DNA from: Alterinioella nitratireducens
Lineage (GTDB): Bacteria; Pseudomonadota; Alphaproteobacteria; Rhodobacterales; Rhodobacteraceae
Direction of reading: 5' to 3'
DNA: 64,000 nt
NCBI RefSeq assembly: GCF_013155465.1
Contig: NZ_JABJVX010000012.1
Coordinates: 1-64,000 of the forward strand
The notes under the pieces are model-generated. The model had not been told where the DNA came from. It searched no databases and was given only the letters and a program-made list of their open reading frames with translations. The position numbers and the translations under genes are program-made. The first letter of the stretch is position 1; each line of letters starts with the position of its first letter. This document shows, one piece after another, positions 16,114-24,075 of the stretch.

Positions 16114-16538
16114 TCAGGCGTCCCGGTCGTCTTCCGGGACATCGCCAAGCATGTCGCGGACCAGGTCCATCTGGGATTTCATCTCGGAGATGGCGGCATC
16201 CAGTTCGGTGCGGCGCTGCTCCAGATCCTCAAGCCGGGTCTGGGCCACCTCGAGCGTGCGCTTGAGCTGCGTCTCCTGCTGGTCGCCGACATGGTAAAGC
16301 TCCAGCAATTGCCGGATCTCCTCGAGGCTGAAACCGAAGCGCTTGCCGCGCAGGATCAGCTTGAGCCGGGCCCGGTCGCGCCGGGTGAAGAGGCGTTTCT
16401 GTCCGTCACGGATCGGAAACAGCAATTCTTTCGATTCATAGAACCGCAGGGTGCGCGCGATTCATAGAACCGCAGGGTGCGCGGCGTCACGTCGAACGCG
16501 TCGCACATTTCGCGGATGGTCATGGTTTCAGGATCCAT
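16114..16538 (-). pseudogene. MerR-family regulator broken by a 26-bp tandem duplication
   Basis: The N-terminal part (MDPETMTIREMCDAFDV...RTLRFYES) and the C-terminal part (LLFPIRDGQKRLF onward to 16114) lie in different frames. They are separated by an exact 25-base direct repeat with a 26-base period (16433-16458 and 16459-16483). Removing one copy restores a continuous MerR protein of about 132 residues, reading YESKELLFPIRDGQ, with the helix-turn-helix, wing and coiled-coil tail of the family. 26 is not a multiple of three, so the gene is frameshifted. It lies directly upstream of the acyl-CoA dehydrogenase gene it would be expected to control. AGGTGA precedes the ATG at 16538. Confidence 0.85.
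16433..16483 (-). repeat. 26-bp tandem duplication inside the MerR gene
   Basis: Two copies of GATTCATAGAACCGCAGGGT followed by GCGCG, starting at 16433 and 16459. The 25 shared bases are identical. The duplication covers the codons of RTLRFYES. Identity of the copies points to a recent event or an assembly artefact. Confidence 0.9.
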
Positions 16539-16614
16539 GAGATCACCTATCGCATCATACATTGCCTTGCTGGTCCCCGATCTGTGGCGTCTGGGACCAC
16601 TCTACAAGATAAAC

Positions 16615-16667
16615 TTACGTTGACGTAAATGAAACGTCGCGTCACTTTTTTGATTGACGCAACGTCA
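16615..16667. promoter_or_regulatory. two palindromes, candidate MerR operators
   Basis: TTACGT-TG-ACGTAA (16615-16628) and TGACG-CAA-CGTCA (16655-16667) lie in the 170-bp gap between the two MerR genes, upstream of the broken MerR and the acyl-CoA dehydrogenase. TTACGT/ACGTAA palindromes resemble sites proposed for LiuR-type MerR regulators of acyl-CoA catabolism. That link is inferred. The intact MerR at 16709-17083 is the obvious candidate binder. Confidence 0.5.
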
Positions 16668-16708
16668 GCAAGAAATGGCCGATTCTGTAACAAAACACGG
16701 GGTTTCGA

Positions 16709-17083
16709 TCACGGATCCTGTGCGTTCCAGACCACGTTGCGCAGGTTTTGCAGCTCGTCGATGACCTCGTCCAACTCGACGCGGCGGGCCTTCAGCTCGT
16801 CCAGCTGGCGGTCGGCCATGTCGATCCAGACCTGTTGCTGCAAGCGGCCCTCGGGGTCGGCATCATACATTTCCAGCCATTGCCGGATTTCCTCGAGCGC
16901 GAATCCGAAGCGGCGGCCGCGCAGGATCAGGGTCATGCGGGCGACCTCGCGGGGGCCGTAGAACCGCGCGCGGCCCTCGCGTTCGGGCGCCAGCAATTCG
17001 ATATATTCGTAATGGCGCAGGGTACGCGGCGTCACGTCGAACCGCGCGCACATCGCCTTGAAATCCAGCCGCTCGTCATTCAT
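16709..17083 (-). CDS. MerR-family regulator (intact paralogue)
   Basis: A 124-residue MerR protein. The N-terminal helix-turn-helix (FKAMCARFDVTPRTLRHYE, about 8-26), the wing (ARFYGPREVARM) and the second helix pair (LILRGRRFGFALEEIRQWL, about 53-71) are followed by a coiled-coil dimerisation tail. No Cys ligand pattern for metals is present, so it belongs to the acyl-CoA/BCAA type of MerR rather than the metal sensors. It closely resembles the broken MerR product downstream and probably arose by gene duplication. It could have taken over that function. Confidence 0.9.
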   Translation of the reverse strand: MNDERLDFKAMCARFDVTPRTLRHYEYIELLAPEREGRARFYGPREVARMTLILRGRRFGFALEEIRQWLEMYDADPEGRLQQQVWIDMADRQLDELKARRVELDEVIDELQNLRNVVWNAQDP

Positions 17084-17178
17084 CGCGTGAGGCTCTCGCC
17101 GTTACCAGGTCGTTTCGACTGTGCAACAGGCTTGCAGGGAATGCAAAACCATGGTCCCTCTGGGGCGGAAAAATCCGC

Positions 17179-17640
17179 ATGGGCGAGAGGACCGAGGCGT
17201 TGGACGCAGCCGAGAAACGACGCATTGCCAAGCAGTTCATCGAGGCGCTGCCATTTGCGCATAGCCTGAAGATGGAAGTTCAGGATATCGGCGAGGGGGT
17301 GGCCGTGATCGCGATGCCGTGGTCCGACGACCTGGTCGGCGATCCGCGCACCGGGGTCATTCATGGCGGCGCGGTCTCGGCGCTGATGGATACCTGCGGC
17401 GGGGCGGCGGTGATGACCCACCCCGAGGCCCCGGCGGGCACCGCCACCATCGACCTGCGCATCGACTACATGCGCCCCGCCGCGCCCGGCCAGCTCATCG
17501 TGACGCGGGCCGAGTGTTTCCATGTCACCCGCTCGGTCGGCTTCGTGCGCGCCAGCGCCTGGGACGAGGACGAGGAGCGTCCCGTGGCGACCGCCGCGGG
17601 CGCCTTTACCATCGAGCGTCCGAAAGAGGCCACGACATGA
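17179..17640 (+). CDS. PaaI-type hotdog thioesterase
   Basis: A 153-residue single-hotdog protein that hydrolyses acyl-CoA thioesters. The family motif HGGAVSALMDTCGGAA (about 61-76) carries the HGG loop and catalytic Asp. The C-terminal strands (TIDLRIDYMRPA, FVRASAWDEDE) complete the fold. It overlaps the next thioesterase gene by ATGA and is divergent from the MerR gene, so it may share regulation with beta-oxidation set 1. Confidence 0.9.
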   Translation: MGERTEALDAAEKRRIAKQFIEALPFAHSLKMEVQDIGEGVAVIAMPWSDDLVGDPRTGVIHGGAVSALMDTCGGAAVMTHPEAPAGTATIDLRIDYMRPAAPGQLIVTRAECFHVTRSVGFVRASAWDEDEERPVATAAGAFTIERPKEATT

Positions 17641-18164
17641 GCCGGAAGCCCGCGCGCCCCGAACCCGTCCAGGTCGTCAAGGAACGCCGCGACGGCGCGC
17701 TGAAGGCGCTTGTCGAGGGCATGCCCTATGCCCGCTTTCTGGGCATCGGCTTCGACCGGCGCGGCGACGAATTGACGGCGGTGATGCATTTCGACGAGAA
17801 GCTGATCGGCAACCCGCTGCTGCCCGCGCTGCATGGCGGGGCGATTGCCTCGTTCCTCGAGGTGACGTCGATCGTGCAACTCAGCTGGCAGACGATCTGG
17901 ACCGAGATCGAGTCGGGCCGCATCGCGCCCGAGGAGATGACGCCCGCGACCATGCCGCGCCTGCCCAAGACGATTGATTTCACCGTCGATTACCTGCGCA
18001 CCGGCCTGCCGCGCGACTGCTATGCGCGGGCGCGGGTGAACCGGTCGGGGCGGCGCTATGCCAGCGTTCATGTCGAGGCGTGGCAGGATCACCGCGACAG
18101 GCTCTTCGCGCAGGCGACCGGGCATTTCCTGATGCCGCAGGCCGGACCCGGTTCCGATGGCTGA
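17637..18164 (+). CDS. second PaaI-like hotdog thioesterase
   Basis: A 175-residue hotdog protein translationally coupled to the previous gene (ATGA overlap). The motif LHGGAIASFLEVTS places Glu where the first paralogue has Asp. The pair may form a hetero-oligomer, which is an inference from coupling. Further family segments are KTIDFTVDYLRTGLP and the C-terminal SVHVEAWQD. The last codons overlap the start of the MATE gene by eight bases, so all three genes are one transcription unit. Confidence 0.87.
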   Translation: MSRKPARPEPVQVVKERRDGALKALVEGMPYARFLGIGFDRRGDELTAVMHFDEKLIGNPLLPALHGGAIASFLEVTSIVQLSWQTIWTEIESGRIAPEEMTPATMPRLPKTIDFTVDYLRTGLPRDCYARARVNRSGRRYASVHVEAWQDHRDRLFAQATGHFLMPQAGPGSDG

Positions 18165-19470
18165 CACCGTGGCCCTGACCCATTCCAGGGTTCTGACCAT
18201 CGCGCTGCCGATCATGATCTCGAACATCACGGTGCCGCTGCTGGGCCTGGTCGATACCGGCGTGGTGGGCCAGATGGGCGAAGCCGCCCCGATCGGCGCG
18301 GTGGGTCTGGGCGCGGTGGTCCTCAGCGCGGTCTACTGGATCTTCGGGTTCCTGCGCATGGGCACCACGGGGCTGACGGCGCAGGCGATGGGGGCGGGCA
18401 ACCGGGCCGAGGTCGCCGCGATGCTGACCCGCGTGCTGATGATCGGGCTCATGGGCGGGCTGGTCCTGATCGTGCTGCAATGGCCCATTGTGGCTGCCGC
18501 GATGGGGCTGGCGGAAGGCTCGGACGAGGTCGAGGGGCTGGCGCAGCGCTACATCTCGATCCGCATCTGGTCCGCGCCCGCCGCCATCGCGATCTTCGGC
18601 ATCAATGGCTGGCTCATCGCGCGGGAACGTACAGCCTCGATCCTGCTGCTGCAAATCTGGATGAACGGGCTGAACATCGTGCTGGACCTGGTCTTCGTGC
18701 TGGGCCTGGGCTGGGGCGTGGCAGGTGTTGCCGGGGCCACGTTCCTGGCCGAATGGAGCGGGCTTGCCTTCGGCCTCTGGCTCTGCCGCGCCGCGTTCCG
18801 GGTGCCGGACTGGCGCGACTGGGCGCGGGTCTTCGACCGGGCGCGGCTTATTCACATGGCGGCGGTCAATACCGACATCATGATCCGCTCGGTCCTGCTG
18901 ACCACGGGCTTCGCCGCCTTCATGTTCCTGGGCGCGCGGTTCGGGGATGTGACGCTGGCGGGCAATCAGATCCTGATCCAGTTCGTCTATGTCACGGCCC
19001 ACGCGCTGGACGGTTTCGCGCTGGCCGCCGAGACCTTGGTGGGCCAGGCGATGGGTGCACGCAGCCGGGCGCGTGTCAGACAAGGCGCGGTGCTGACCAG
19101 CCTCTGGGGCCTGGGCATCTGTGTCGGGCTGATGGCGGGCTATGCGCTGTTGGGTGGGCTGATCATCGACGTGATGACCACGGCGGAAGGCGTGCGCGAG
19201 GTGGCGCGCGATTACCTGGTCTGGGTCGCGCTGGCCCCGGCGCTGGGCATGCCGTCCTTCATGCTGGACGGCATCTTCATCGGGGCCACGCGCACCCGCG
19301 ACATGCGCAACATGATGGTGCTGAGCTTCGCCGGTTACGTGCTGGCGCTGGTCGTGCTTGTGCCGGGGCTGGAAAACCACGGGCTCTGGGCGGCGCTGAT
19401 GATCTTCTTCGTGCTGCGCGCGGTGACGCTGGCCGCGCGCTACCCGGCGCTGGAGCGGGCGGCGGCGTGA
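18157..19470 (+). CDS. MATE-family efflux transporter
   Basis: A 437-residue inner-membrane protein with about 12 hydrophobic segments in two six-helix halves, typical of MATE (DinF/NorM-like) drug or metabolite antiporters. Family-like stretches are the N-terminal IALPIMISNITVPLLGLVDT and the second-half ALDGFALAAETLVGQAMGAR. Export is driven by Na+ or H+, and the substrate is unknown. Overlap with the thioesterase gene suggests co-expression, perhaps to export acids released from CoA. Confidence 0.92.
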   Translation: MADTVALTHSRVLTIALPIMISNITVPLLGLVDTGVVGQMGEAAPIGAVGLGAVVLSAVYWIFGFLRMGTTGLTAQAMGAGNRAEVAAMLTRVLMIGLMGGLVLIVLQWPIVAAAMGLAEGSDEVEGLAQRYISIRIWSAPAAIAIFGINGWLIARERTASILLLQIWMNGLNIVLDLVFVLGLGWGVAGVAGATFLAEWSGLAFGLWLCRAAFRVPDWRDWARVFDRARLIHMAAVNTDIMIRSVLLTTGFAAFMFLGARFGDVTLAGNQILIQFVYVTAHALDGFALAAETLVGQAMGARSRARVRQGAVLTSLWGLGICVGLMAGYALLGGLIIDVMTTAEGVREVARDYLVWVALAPALGMPSFMLDGIFIGATRTRDMRNMMVLSFAGYVLALVVLVPGLENHGLWAALMIFFVLRAVTLAARYPALERAAA

Positions 19471-19572
19471 GGGGATCATCAGCGGATTGTCAGGTATGCC
19501 GGGGCCGTTTAACCTCCACGGATTGGGTGCGCTTTGATGAAGCCCTACAGGTAACGAGGAAGTGCCAAGCCG

Positions 19573-20505
19573 ATGACACTGTACCCGATGACCGGATATC
19601 TGGAATTCGAGGCCATCTCCGGTGGCGGCACATTGACGCCAACGACGGTTTTTTTCGATGATTTCATCCCCGGCTCCAATGTGAATGACGTCAATAGCGA
19701 CGGCAATGCGGATGCGGCCCCCCCGGCGGATCACTATTTTGGTCCGGCCTTTCCCTATTCCGGGTTCACGATCTCGATCAACGGCCATGACTACGCCATT
19801 TTCGAGGATACGCTTACTCCGGGTATCTATTACGTGCCCTACACCAGCAGCTTCGCGGATCTCTCCGGCCTCGATGGCACCGCGGTTACCCAGGTCATCA
19901 CCAATGCGGGCGACAATGCCGGGGTGGCGAATTTCTGCTTCATGGGCGGCACTTTGATCGCGATGCCCAAGGGCGAACGGCGGGTCGAGGATATTGGCAT
20001 CGGCGACTTCGTGATGACGTCTGATGGCCGCGCCGTGCCGGTCAAATGGCTGGGCAAGCAGCGCGTCACGCCCGCCGCCGTGAACCTGGCGCTGGACGAA
20101 AAACGCGCGCCGGTGCGGATCCGCGCGGGGGCGTTGGGCAACCACTCCGACCTCTATGTCAGTGCCGATCACGGGATGATCGTGGAGGGGCTTGTGATCA
20201 ATGCAAGCGCGTTGGTGAACGGCGACAGCATCGCTTTCGTTCCGCTGGCCGAACTGCCCGAGTCTGTCACCTACTACCATGTCGAAACCGAGAACCACGA
20301 CGTGATCCTAGCCAATGGCGCGCCTGCCGAGACCTTTATCGACTATGTCGGACGTCAGGCGTTCGACAACCATGCCGAATATGTCGCGCTTTACGGTTGC
20401 GAGCGCATCATCCCCGAGATGGAGCGGCCCCGGATCAGCACGGCGCGGCTCTTGCCCGAGGCGATCCGGGCGCGGTTGGGGATCGGCATGCGCGTCGTTG
20501 CGTGA
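19573..20505 (+). CDS. Hint (hedgehog/intein-like) domain protein
   Basis: A 310-residue protein. The first 120 residues are an unassigned, Asp/Gly-rich, beta-type region with no signal peptide. The Hint fold begins at Cys122 (CFMGGTLI) and continues with VEDIGIGDFVMTSDG, a VSADHGM histidine (200) and YYHVETENHDVILANG (about 234-249). About 60 residues follow the last block, with no terminal His-Asn plus Cys/Ser extein junction, so it is not a splicing intein. This subfamily is frequent in Rhodobacterales, and a self-cleaving role is assumed from Cys122 only. It ends against the structured repeat before pyrD. Confidence 0.85.
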   Translation: MTLYPMTGYLEFEAISGGGTLTPTTVFFDDFIPGSNVNDVNSDGNADAAPPADHYFGPAFPYSGFTISINGHDYAIFEDTLTPGIYYVPYTSSFADLSGLDGTAVTQVITNAGDNAGVANFCFMGGTLIAMPKGERRVEDIGIGDFVMTSDGRAVPVKWLGKQRVTPAAVNLALDEKRAPVRIRAGALGNHSDLYVSADHGMIVEGLVINASALVNGDSIAFVPLAELPESVTYYHVETENHDVILANGAPAETFIDYVGRQAFDNHAEYVALYGCERIIPEMERPRISTARLLPEAIRARLGIGMRVVA

Positions 20506-20568
20506 TAGCGGGGGCAAAATCGTCGACGATTTTTGACCGCCGCCCGTCGACGGGCGGCCCCCCGCTAT
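20505..20568. terminator. three-way palindromic structure between convergent genes
   Basis: An outer 10-bp stem ATAGCGGGGG (20505-20514) / CCCCCGCTAT (20559-20568) encloses two perfect palindromes, AAAATCG-TCGA-CGATTTT (20516-20533) and GCCGCCCG-TCGA-CGGGCGGC (20539-20558). Both have the same TCGA apex. The outer stem includes the stop codons of both the Hint gene and pyrD. On the plus strand the first hairpin ends in five Ts. A bidirectional terminator is the simplest role. Confidence 0.65.
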
Positions 20569-21617
20569 AGCCAGTCGGCGCGGCCCGTGCCCACGGCCTC
20601 GGCCACGCTGGCGAACCCGTCGCGCGCAAGGAGCCCGTCCAGCCCGCGCGCGATCTCGGCGGCCAGCGACAGCCCGCCATAGACCAGCCCGGTATAGAGC
20701 TGCACCGCCGAGGCGCCGGCGCGGATCTTCTGATAGGCCTGCTCGGCGGTGGCGACACCGCCGACACCGATGATCGGCATCCGGCCATCGGTGAGGTCGG
20801 AAAGCCGCGCCAGCACGGCCGTGGACATCGCAAAGAGCGGCTGACCGGAGAGCCCGCCCGCCTCATTCCGATGGGCCCCGTGCAGCCCATCGCGGGCGCG
20901 GGTGGTATTGGTGGCGATGAGGCCGGAAATGCGGGTTTCGTGCGCAACCTCGGCGATATCCTCGATCTCGCGCGCCTCCAGGTCGGGGGCGATCTTGAGG
21001 AAAACCGGGATCGGGCGCGCCATGCCCTCACGCACCGCGATCACGCCTTCCAGCAGCCCCTTGAGCGCGTCCTTGCCTTGCAGGTCGCGCAGACGCTCGG
21101 TGTTGGGCGAGGAGACATTGACCGTGGCGAAATCGACATGCGCCCCGGCATGGCGCAGCACGGTGGCGAAATCGGCGGCGCGGTCGATGCTGTCCTTGTT
21201 GGCCCCGAGGTTGAGGCCCACGGGGATCTCGTGATGGCGCGCGGCGAGGCGGTCGGTGATCGCGTCCATCCCATCATTGTTGAAGCCGAACCGGTTGATC
21301 GCGGCGCGGTCTTGCGCCAGGCGGAAGAGGCGCGGGCGCGGGTTGCCCGGCTGCGGGCGCGGGGTCGCGGCGCCGACCTCCAGAAAGCCGAAGCCCGCCC
21401 GCATCAGCGGCCCGAAGGCGGTGGCGTTCTTGTCGAAGCCCGCCGCCAGCCCGACGGGGTTGAGCAGCGTCATGCCCGCCACGGTCGTGGCAAGGCGCGG
21501 CGAGGTGACGGGGCCGGGCAGCGGGGCAAGCCCGGTGCGCAGGGCGGTCAGCGCCAGCGCGTGCGCCCGCTCCGGGTCCAGCCGGTGCATGAGGCTGAGG
21601 CCGAGCCGCTCCAGCAT
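20565..21617 (-). CDS. pyrD: dihydroorotate dehydrogenase (quinone), class 2
   Basis: A 350-residue FMN enzyme of pyrimidine synthesis that oxidises dihydroorotate to orotate and passes electrons to quinone at the membrane. Family motifs are seen: [13 protein letters not shown] (about 53-65), the [10 protein letters not shown] segment, [14 protein letters not shown] with the class-2 catalytic Ser, [17 protein letters not shown] and [14 protein letters not shown]. An amphipathic N-terminal helix, usual in class 2, is present. The start ATG at 21617 overlaps the stop of the DUF952 gene by one base, so the two are coupled. Confidence 0.95.
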   Translation of the reverse strand: MLERLGLSLMHRLDPERAHALALTALRTGLAPLPGPVTSPRLATTVAGMTLLNPVGLAAGFDKNATAFGPLMRAGFGFLEVGAATPRPQPGNPRPRLFRLAQDRAAINRFGFNNDGMDAITDRLAARHHEIPVGLNLGANKDSIDRAADFATVLRHAGAHVDFATVNVSSPNTERLRDLQGKDALKGLLEGVIAVREGMARPIPVFLKIAPDLEAREIEDIAEVAHETRISGLIATNTTRARDGLHGAHRNEAGGLSGQPLFAMSTAVLARLSDLTDGRMPIIGVGGVATAEQAYQKIRAGASAVQLYTGLVYGGLSLAAEIARGLDGLLARDGFASVAEAVGTGRADWL

Positions 21618-21958
21618 CAGGGCGTCGCCAATTCGGGGATGATATGGCGGGTGCCGTCCCAGGGCAGGGGCTTGTGCCAGAGGACATCCTCCAGCCGCAA
21701 ACTGGCATAGAGATGCGGGAATTCCGCCCCGCCGCGCGAGACCTCCCATTTCAGCGCATCGCCAAGCCGCGCGGCCTCCACCGCCAGCAGCTCCAGGCCC
21801 TCCGCGCCCGCGAAATGTTTGGCGGCGGTCCCGGCCAGCTGCTCTGCGGTCGAGAAATGCACGAAACCATCCGCCAGATCGACCGGCGCGCCGTCGGTTT
21901 CGCCCTTGGCGCGCAGTTCGGCCCATTCCTCGGACCGCAATATCTTGAAAATCAGCAT
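21617..21958 (-). CDS. DUF952 family protein
   Basis: A 113-residue protein matching the DUF952 pattern, with an early [12 protein letters not shown] segment (about 30-41), a central [16 protein letters not shown], and a C-terminal [17 protein letters not shown]. The biochemical role is not established. It is translationally coupled to pyrD by a one-base TGATG overlap, a linkage that hints at a nucleotide-related job, but that is inference. Confidence 0.88.
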   Translation of the reverse strand: MLIFKILRSEEWAELRAKGETDGAPVDLADGFVHFSTAEQLAGTAAKHFAGAEGLELLAVEAARLGDALKWEVSRGGAEFPHLYASLRLEDVLWHKPLPWDGTRHIIPELATP

Positions 21959-22082
21959 GGGCCAGCCATTGGCCCGTCAGCGCCGCCACGTCAAGGGGCC
22001 GCCCGCGCGATTGAATCGCTTTACATGGGGGGCGGCCCCCGCCAAGCTGCGATCATAACAAAGACCGACAGGGAGACTACCG

Positions 22083-23681
22083 ATGTTTGCTCGAATCCTG
22101 TGTTCGACGGCACTGCTGACCACCATGGGTGGCATGGCAGCCGCTGACACCACCATCCATATCCTTCATTTCAACGACTTCCACAGCCGGGTGCAGCCGA
22201 TCACGCGTTTCAACAACACCTGCAACGCCGAGGATGACGCGGCGGGCGAATGCTTTGGCGGCGCCGCGCGGATGGAAACCGTGATCGAACAGATCGAAGC
22301 CGAACACGGCGCGGAGAACGTGGCCGTTGTCGCGGCGGGCGACCTGTTCCAGGGCTCGCTGATGTACACCACCTTCAAGGGGGATGTCGAAGCCGAGATG
22401 ATGAATGCCATCGGGCTGGACCTGCTGGCGCTTGGCAACCATGAGTTTGACGACGGCCCGGAAAACCTGGCCCGGGTCATCGACATGATGGACTTCCCGG
22501 TGATTGCCGGCAACCTGGACCTGTCCGGCTCGGATCCCTTGCAGGAACGTGTCGGCAACAGCTACGTGATGGAAATCGGCGGTATCCAGGTCGGCTTCGT
22601 GGCCTCGCTGACCACCGATACGGTCGATATCGCGGCGCCCGGCCCCAATGTCGTGTTCCAGGATGAGATCGAGGCGATGCAGCAGGATGTCGATGAATTG
22701 CGCGAGCAGGGCATCGACGTGATCATTGCCGTGACCCATGTGGGCCAGGTGCTGGATGACATGCTGGCGGCCCAGGTCTCGGGCCTGGATGCGGTGATCG
22801 GCGGCCATTCCAACACCTTTTATTCGGTGGACGACCCCGACCGCGACTTTGCCTATCCGAACTTCATCACCGGCCCGGAGGGCGATCTGGTGCCCGTGGT
22901 CTCGGCCTATGCCTATTCCAAGTACATGGGCCATCTGGAGCTGACCATCGACGATGACGGCAACGTGGTCTGGGCCGAGGGAGACACGATCCTGCTGGAT
23001 GCCTCCTTTGAGCCGGACGCGGAGTTGAGCGAGCGCATCGCTGAGCTGACCGCCCCGATCGAAGAAGCGATGGCCGAGGTGGTCGGTGAGTCCGAGGCCT
23101 CCATTGACGGCGACCGGTCGAGCTGCCGTGTGCAGGAATGCGAAATGGGCGTCCTCGTAGCGACCGCGATGCTGGAGCGGGTGCGCGACCAGGGCATCGA
23201 CGTCGCGATCCAGAACGGCGGCGGTCTGCGTGCCTCGATCGACGCGGGCGAGGTGACGATGGGCGAGGTGCTGACGGTGCTTCCGTTCCAGAACACGCTG
23301 GCCACGTTCCAACTGACCGGGGCCGACATCGTCGCGGCGCTGGAAAATGGCGTCAGCCAGGTCGAGGAAGGCGCGGGCCGCTTCCCGCAGGTCGCGGGCA
23401 TGCGCTACACGTGGGATCCCGAGGCGGAGCCGGGCAGCCGCATCGTCTCGGTCGAGATCGAAACGGAAAACGGCTATGAGCCGATCGACCCCGAGGCAAC
23501 CTATGGCGTCGTGTCCAACGACTACATGCGCGGTGGCGGCGACGGCTACGCGGTCTTCGCCAGCGAGGGCATGAACGCCTATGATTTCGGTCCTGGCCTG
23601 GAGCAGGTGGTCGCCGACTACCTGGCCGAGAACTCCCCCTATACACCGCATCTGGAAGATCGGATCATGCAGGCCGAATAA
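22083..23681 (+). CDS. secreted 5'-nucleotidase/UshA-like phosphoesterase
   Basis: A 532-residue periplasmic metallophosphoesterase. A signal peptide is visible (about 1-21, ending GGMAAA). The metal-binding motifs are LHFNDFHSR (about 30-38), GDLFQGS, LGNHEFDDG, THVGQ and GGHSNT. The C-terminal 5'-nucleotidase domain contains QNGGGLRASIDAGEVT (about 378-393) and the substrate-stacking region near MRGGGDGYAVF. It would hydrolyse nucleotides or nucleotide sugars to scavenge phosphate and nucleosides. A strong terminator follows. Confidence 0.92.
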   Translation: MFARILCSTALLTTMGGMAAADTTIHILHFNDFHSRVQPITRFNNTCNAEDDAAGECFGGAARMETVIEQIEAEHGAENVAVVAAGDLFQGSLMYTTFKGDVEAEMMNAIGLDLLALGNHEFDDGPENLARVIDMMDFPVIAGNLDLSGSDPLQERVGNSYVMEIGGIQVGFVASLTTDTVDIAAPGPNVVFQDEIEAMQQDVDELREQGIDVIIAVTHVGQVLDDMLAAQVSGLDAVIGGHSNTFYSVDDPDRDFAYPNFITGPEGDLVPVVSAYAYSKYMGHLELTIDDDGNVVWAEGDTILLDASFEPDAELSERIAELTAPIEEAMAEVVGESEASIDGDRSSCRVQECEMGVLVATAMLERVRDQGIDVAIQNGGGLRASIDAGEVTMGEVLTVLPFQNTLATFQLTGADIVAALENGVSQVEEGAGRFPQVAGMRYTWDPEAEPGSRIVSVEIETENGYEPIDPEATYGVVSNDYMRGGGDGYAVFASEGMNAYDFGPGLEQVVADYLAENSPYTPHLEDRIMQAE

Positions 23682-23703
23682 CCCGCCTGCCTGGGATGGG
23701 AAG

Positions 23704-23733
23704 GGGCCGGACGGGAAACTGTCCGGCCCTTTT
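23704..23733 (+). terminator. rho-independent terminator after the nucleotidase
   Basis: GGGCCGGAC (23704-23712) pairs perfectly with GTCCGGCCC (23721-23729) over an 8-base loop and is followed by TTTT. It lies 22 bases after the nucleotidase stop. Confidence 0.85.
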
Positions 23734-23866
23734 CCTGTCGGTCAGTCCAGCGGGGGCGGCGGGATTTTCCCGCCATGCAAGCCCGTCATGGCGGCTTTCG
23801 AAAAGCGTCGGTTGTGCGTTCCGGTAGCGCTATCATATTGGCCCTGTAACGCGAAGGAGACACGAC

Positions 23867-24028
23867 ATGACCTATGCAGCAGAGCTGATGAACCGCGCCC
23901 GCAAACGCGCCGCCTACCGCCGTACCGTGCGGGAACTGGGCGCGCTCGACCGCAATACCAGGCTGGACCTCGACATCTACGAGGGCGACATCCCGCGCAT
24001 TGCCCAAAAGGCCGTTTACGGCGCCTGA
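23867..24028 (+). CDS. DUF1127-like mini-protein (53 residues)
   Basis: A small gene with AAGGAG ahead of an ATG at 23867. The product begins MTYAAELMNRARKRAAY and carries the Arg-rich RRTVRELGALD motif followed by LDLDIYEGDIPRIAQKA, which matches the DUF1127 core (R-T-x-R-E-L ... D-I-x-R). DUF1127 proteins are small RNA-binding or regulatory proteins in alphaproteobacteria, some linked to phosphate or small-RNA turnover. That role is carried over from the family. It stands alone between the nucleotidase terminator and the SRAP gene. Confidence 0.8.
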   Translation: MTYAAELMNRARKRAAYRRTVRELGALDRNTRLDLDIYEGDIPRIAQKAVYGA

Positions 24029-24075
24029 GGGATTGGGGCTTTTCAGCGCCCCGCGGGCTGCCTAGTCTCGCGCCC

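Noticed and set aside
16114-16562. Programmed frameshift in the MerR gene
   Set aside because: There is no slippery site, and the shift is fully explained by an exact 26-bp duplication.
17980-20298. 772-residue minus-strand frame
   Set aside because: Antisense to the thioesterase, MATE and Hint genes, all of which have clear family motifs on the plus strand.
19573-20505. Intein in a host protein
   Set aside because: There is no C-terminal splice junction and no recognisable extein protein; it is a Hint-type protein instead.
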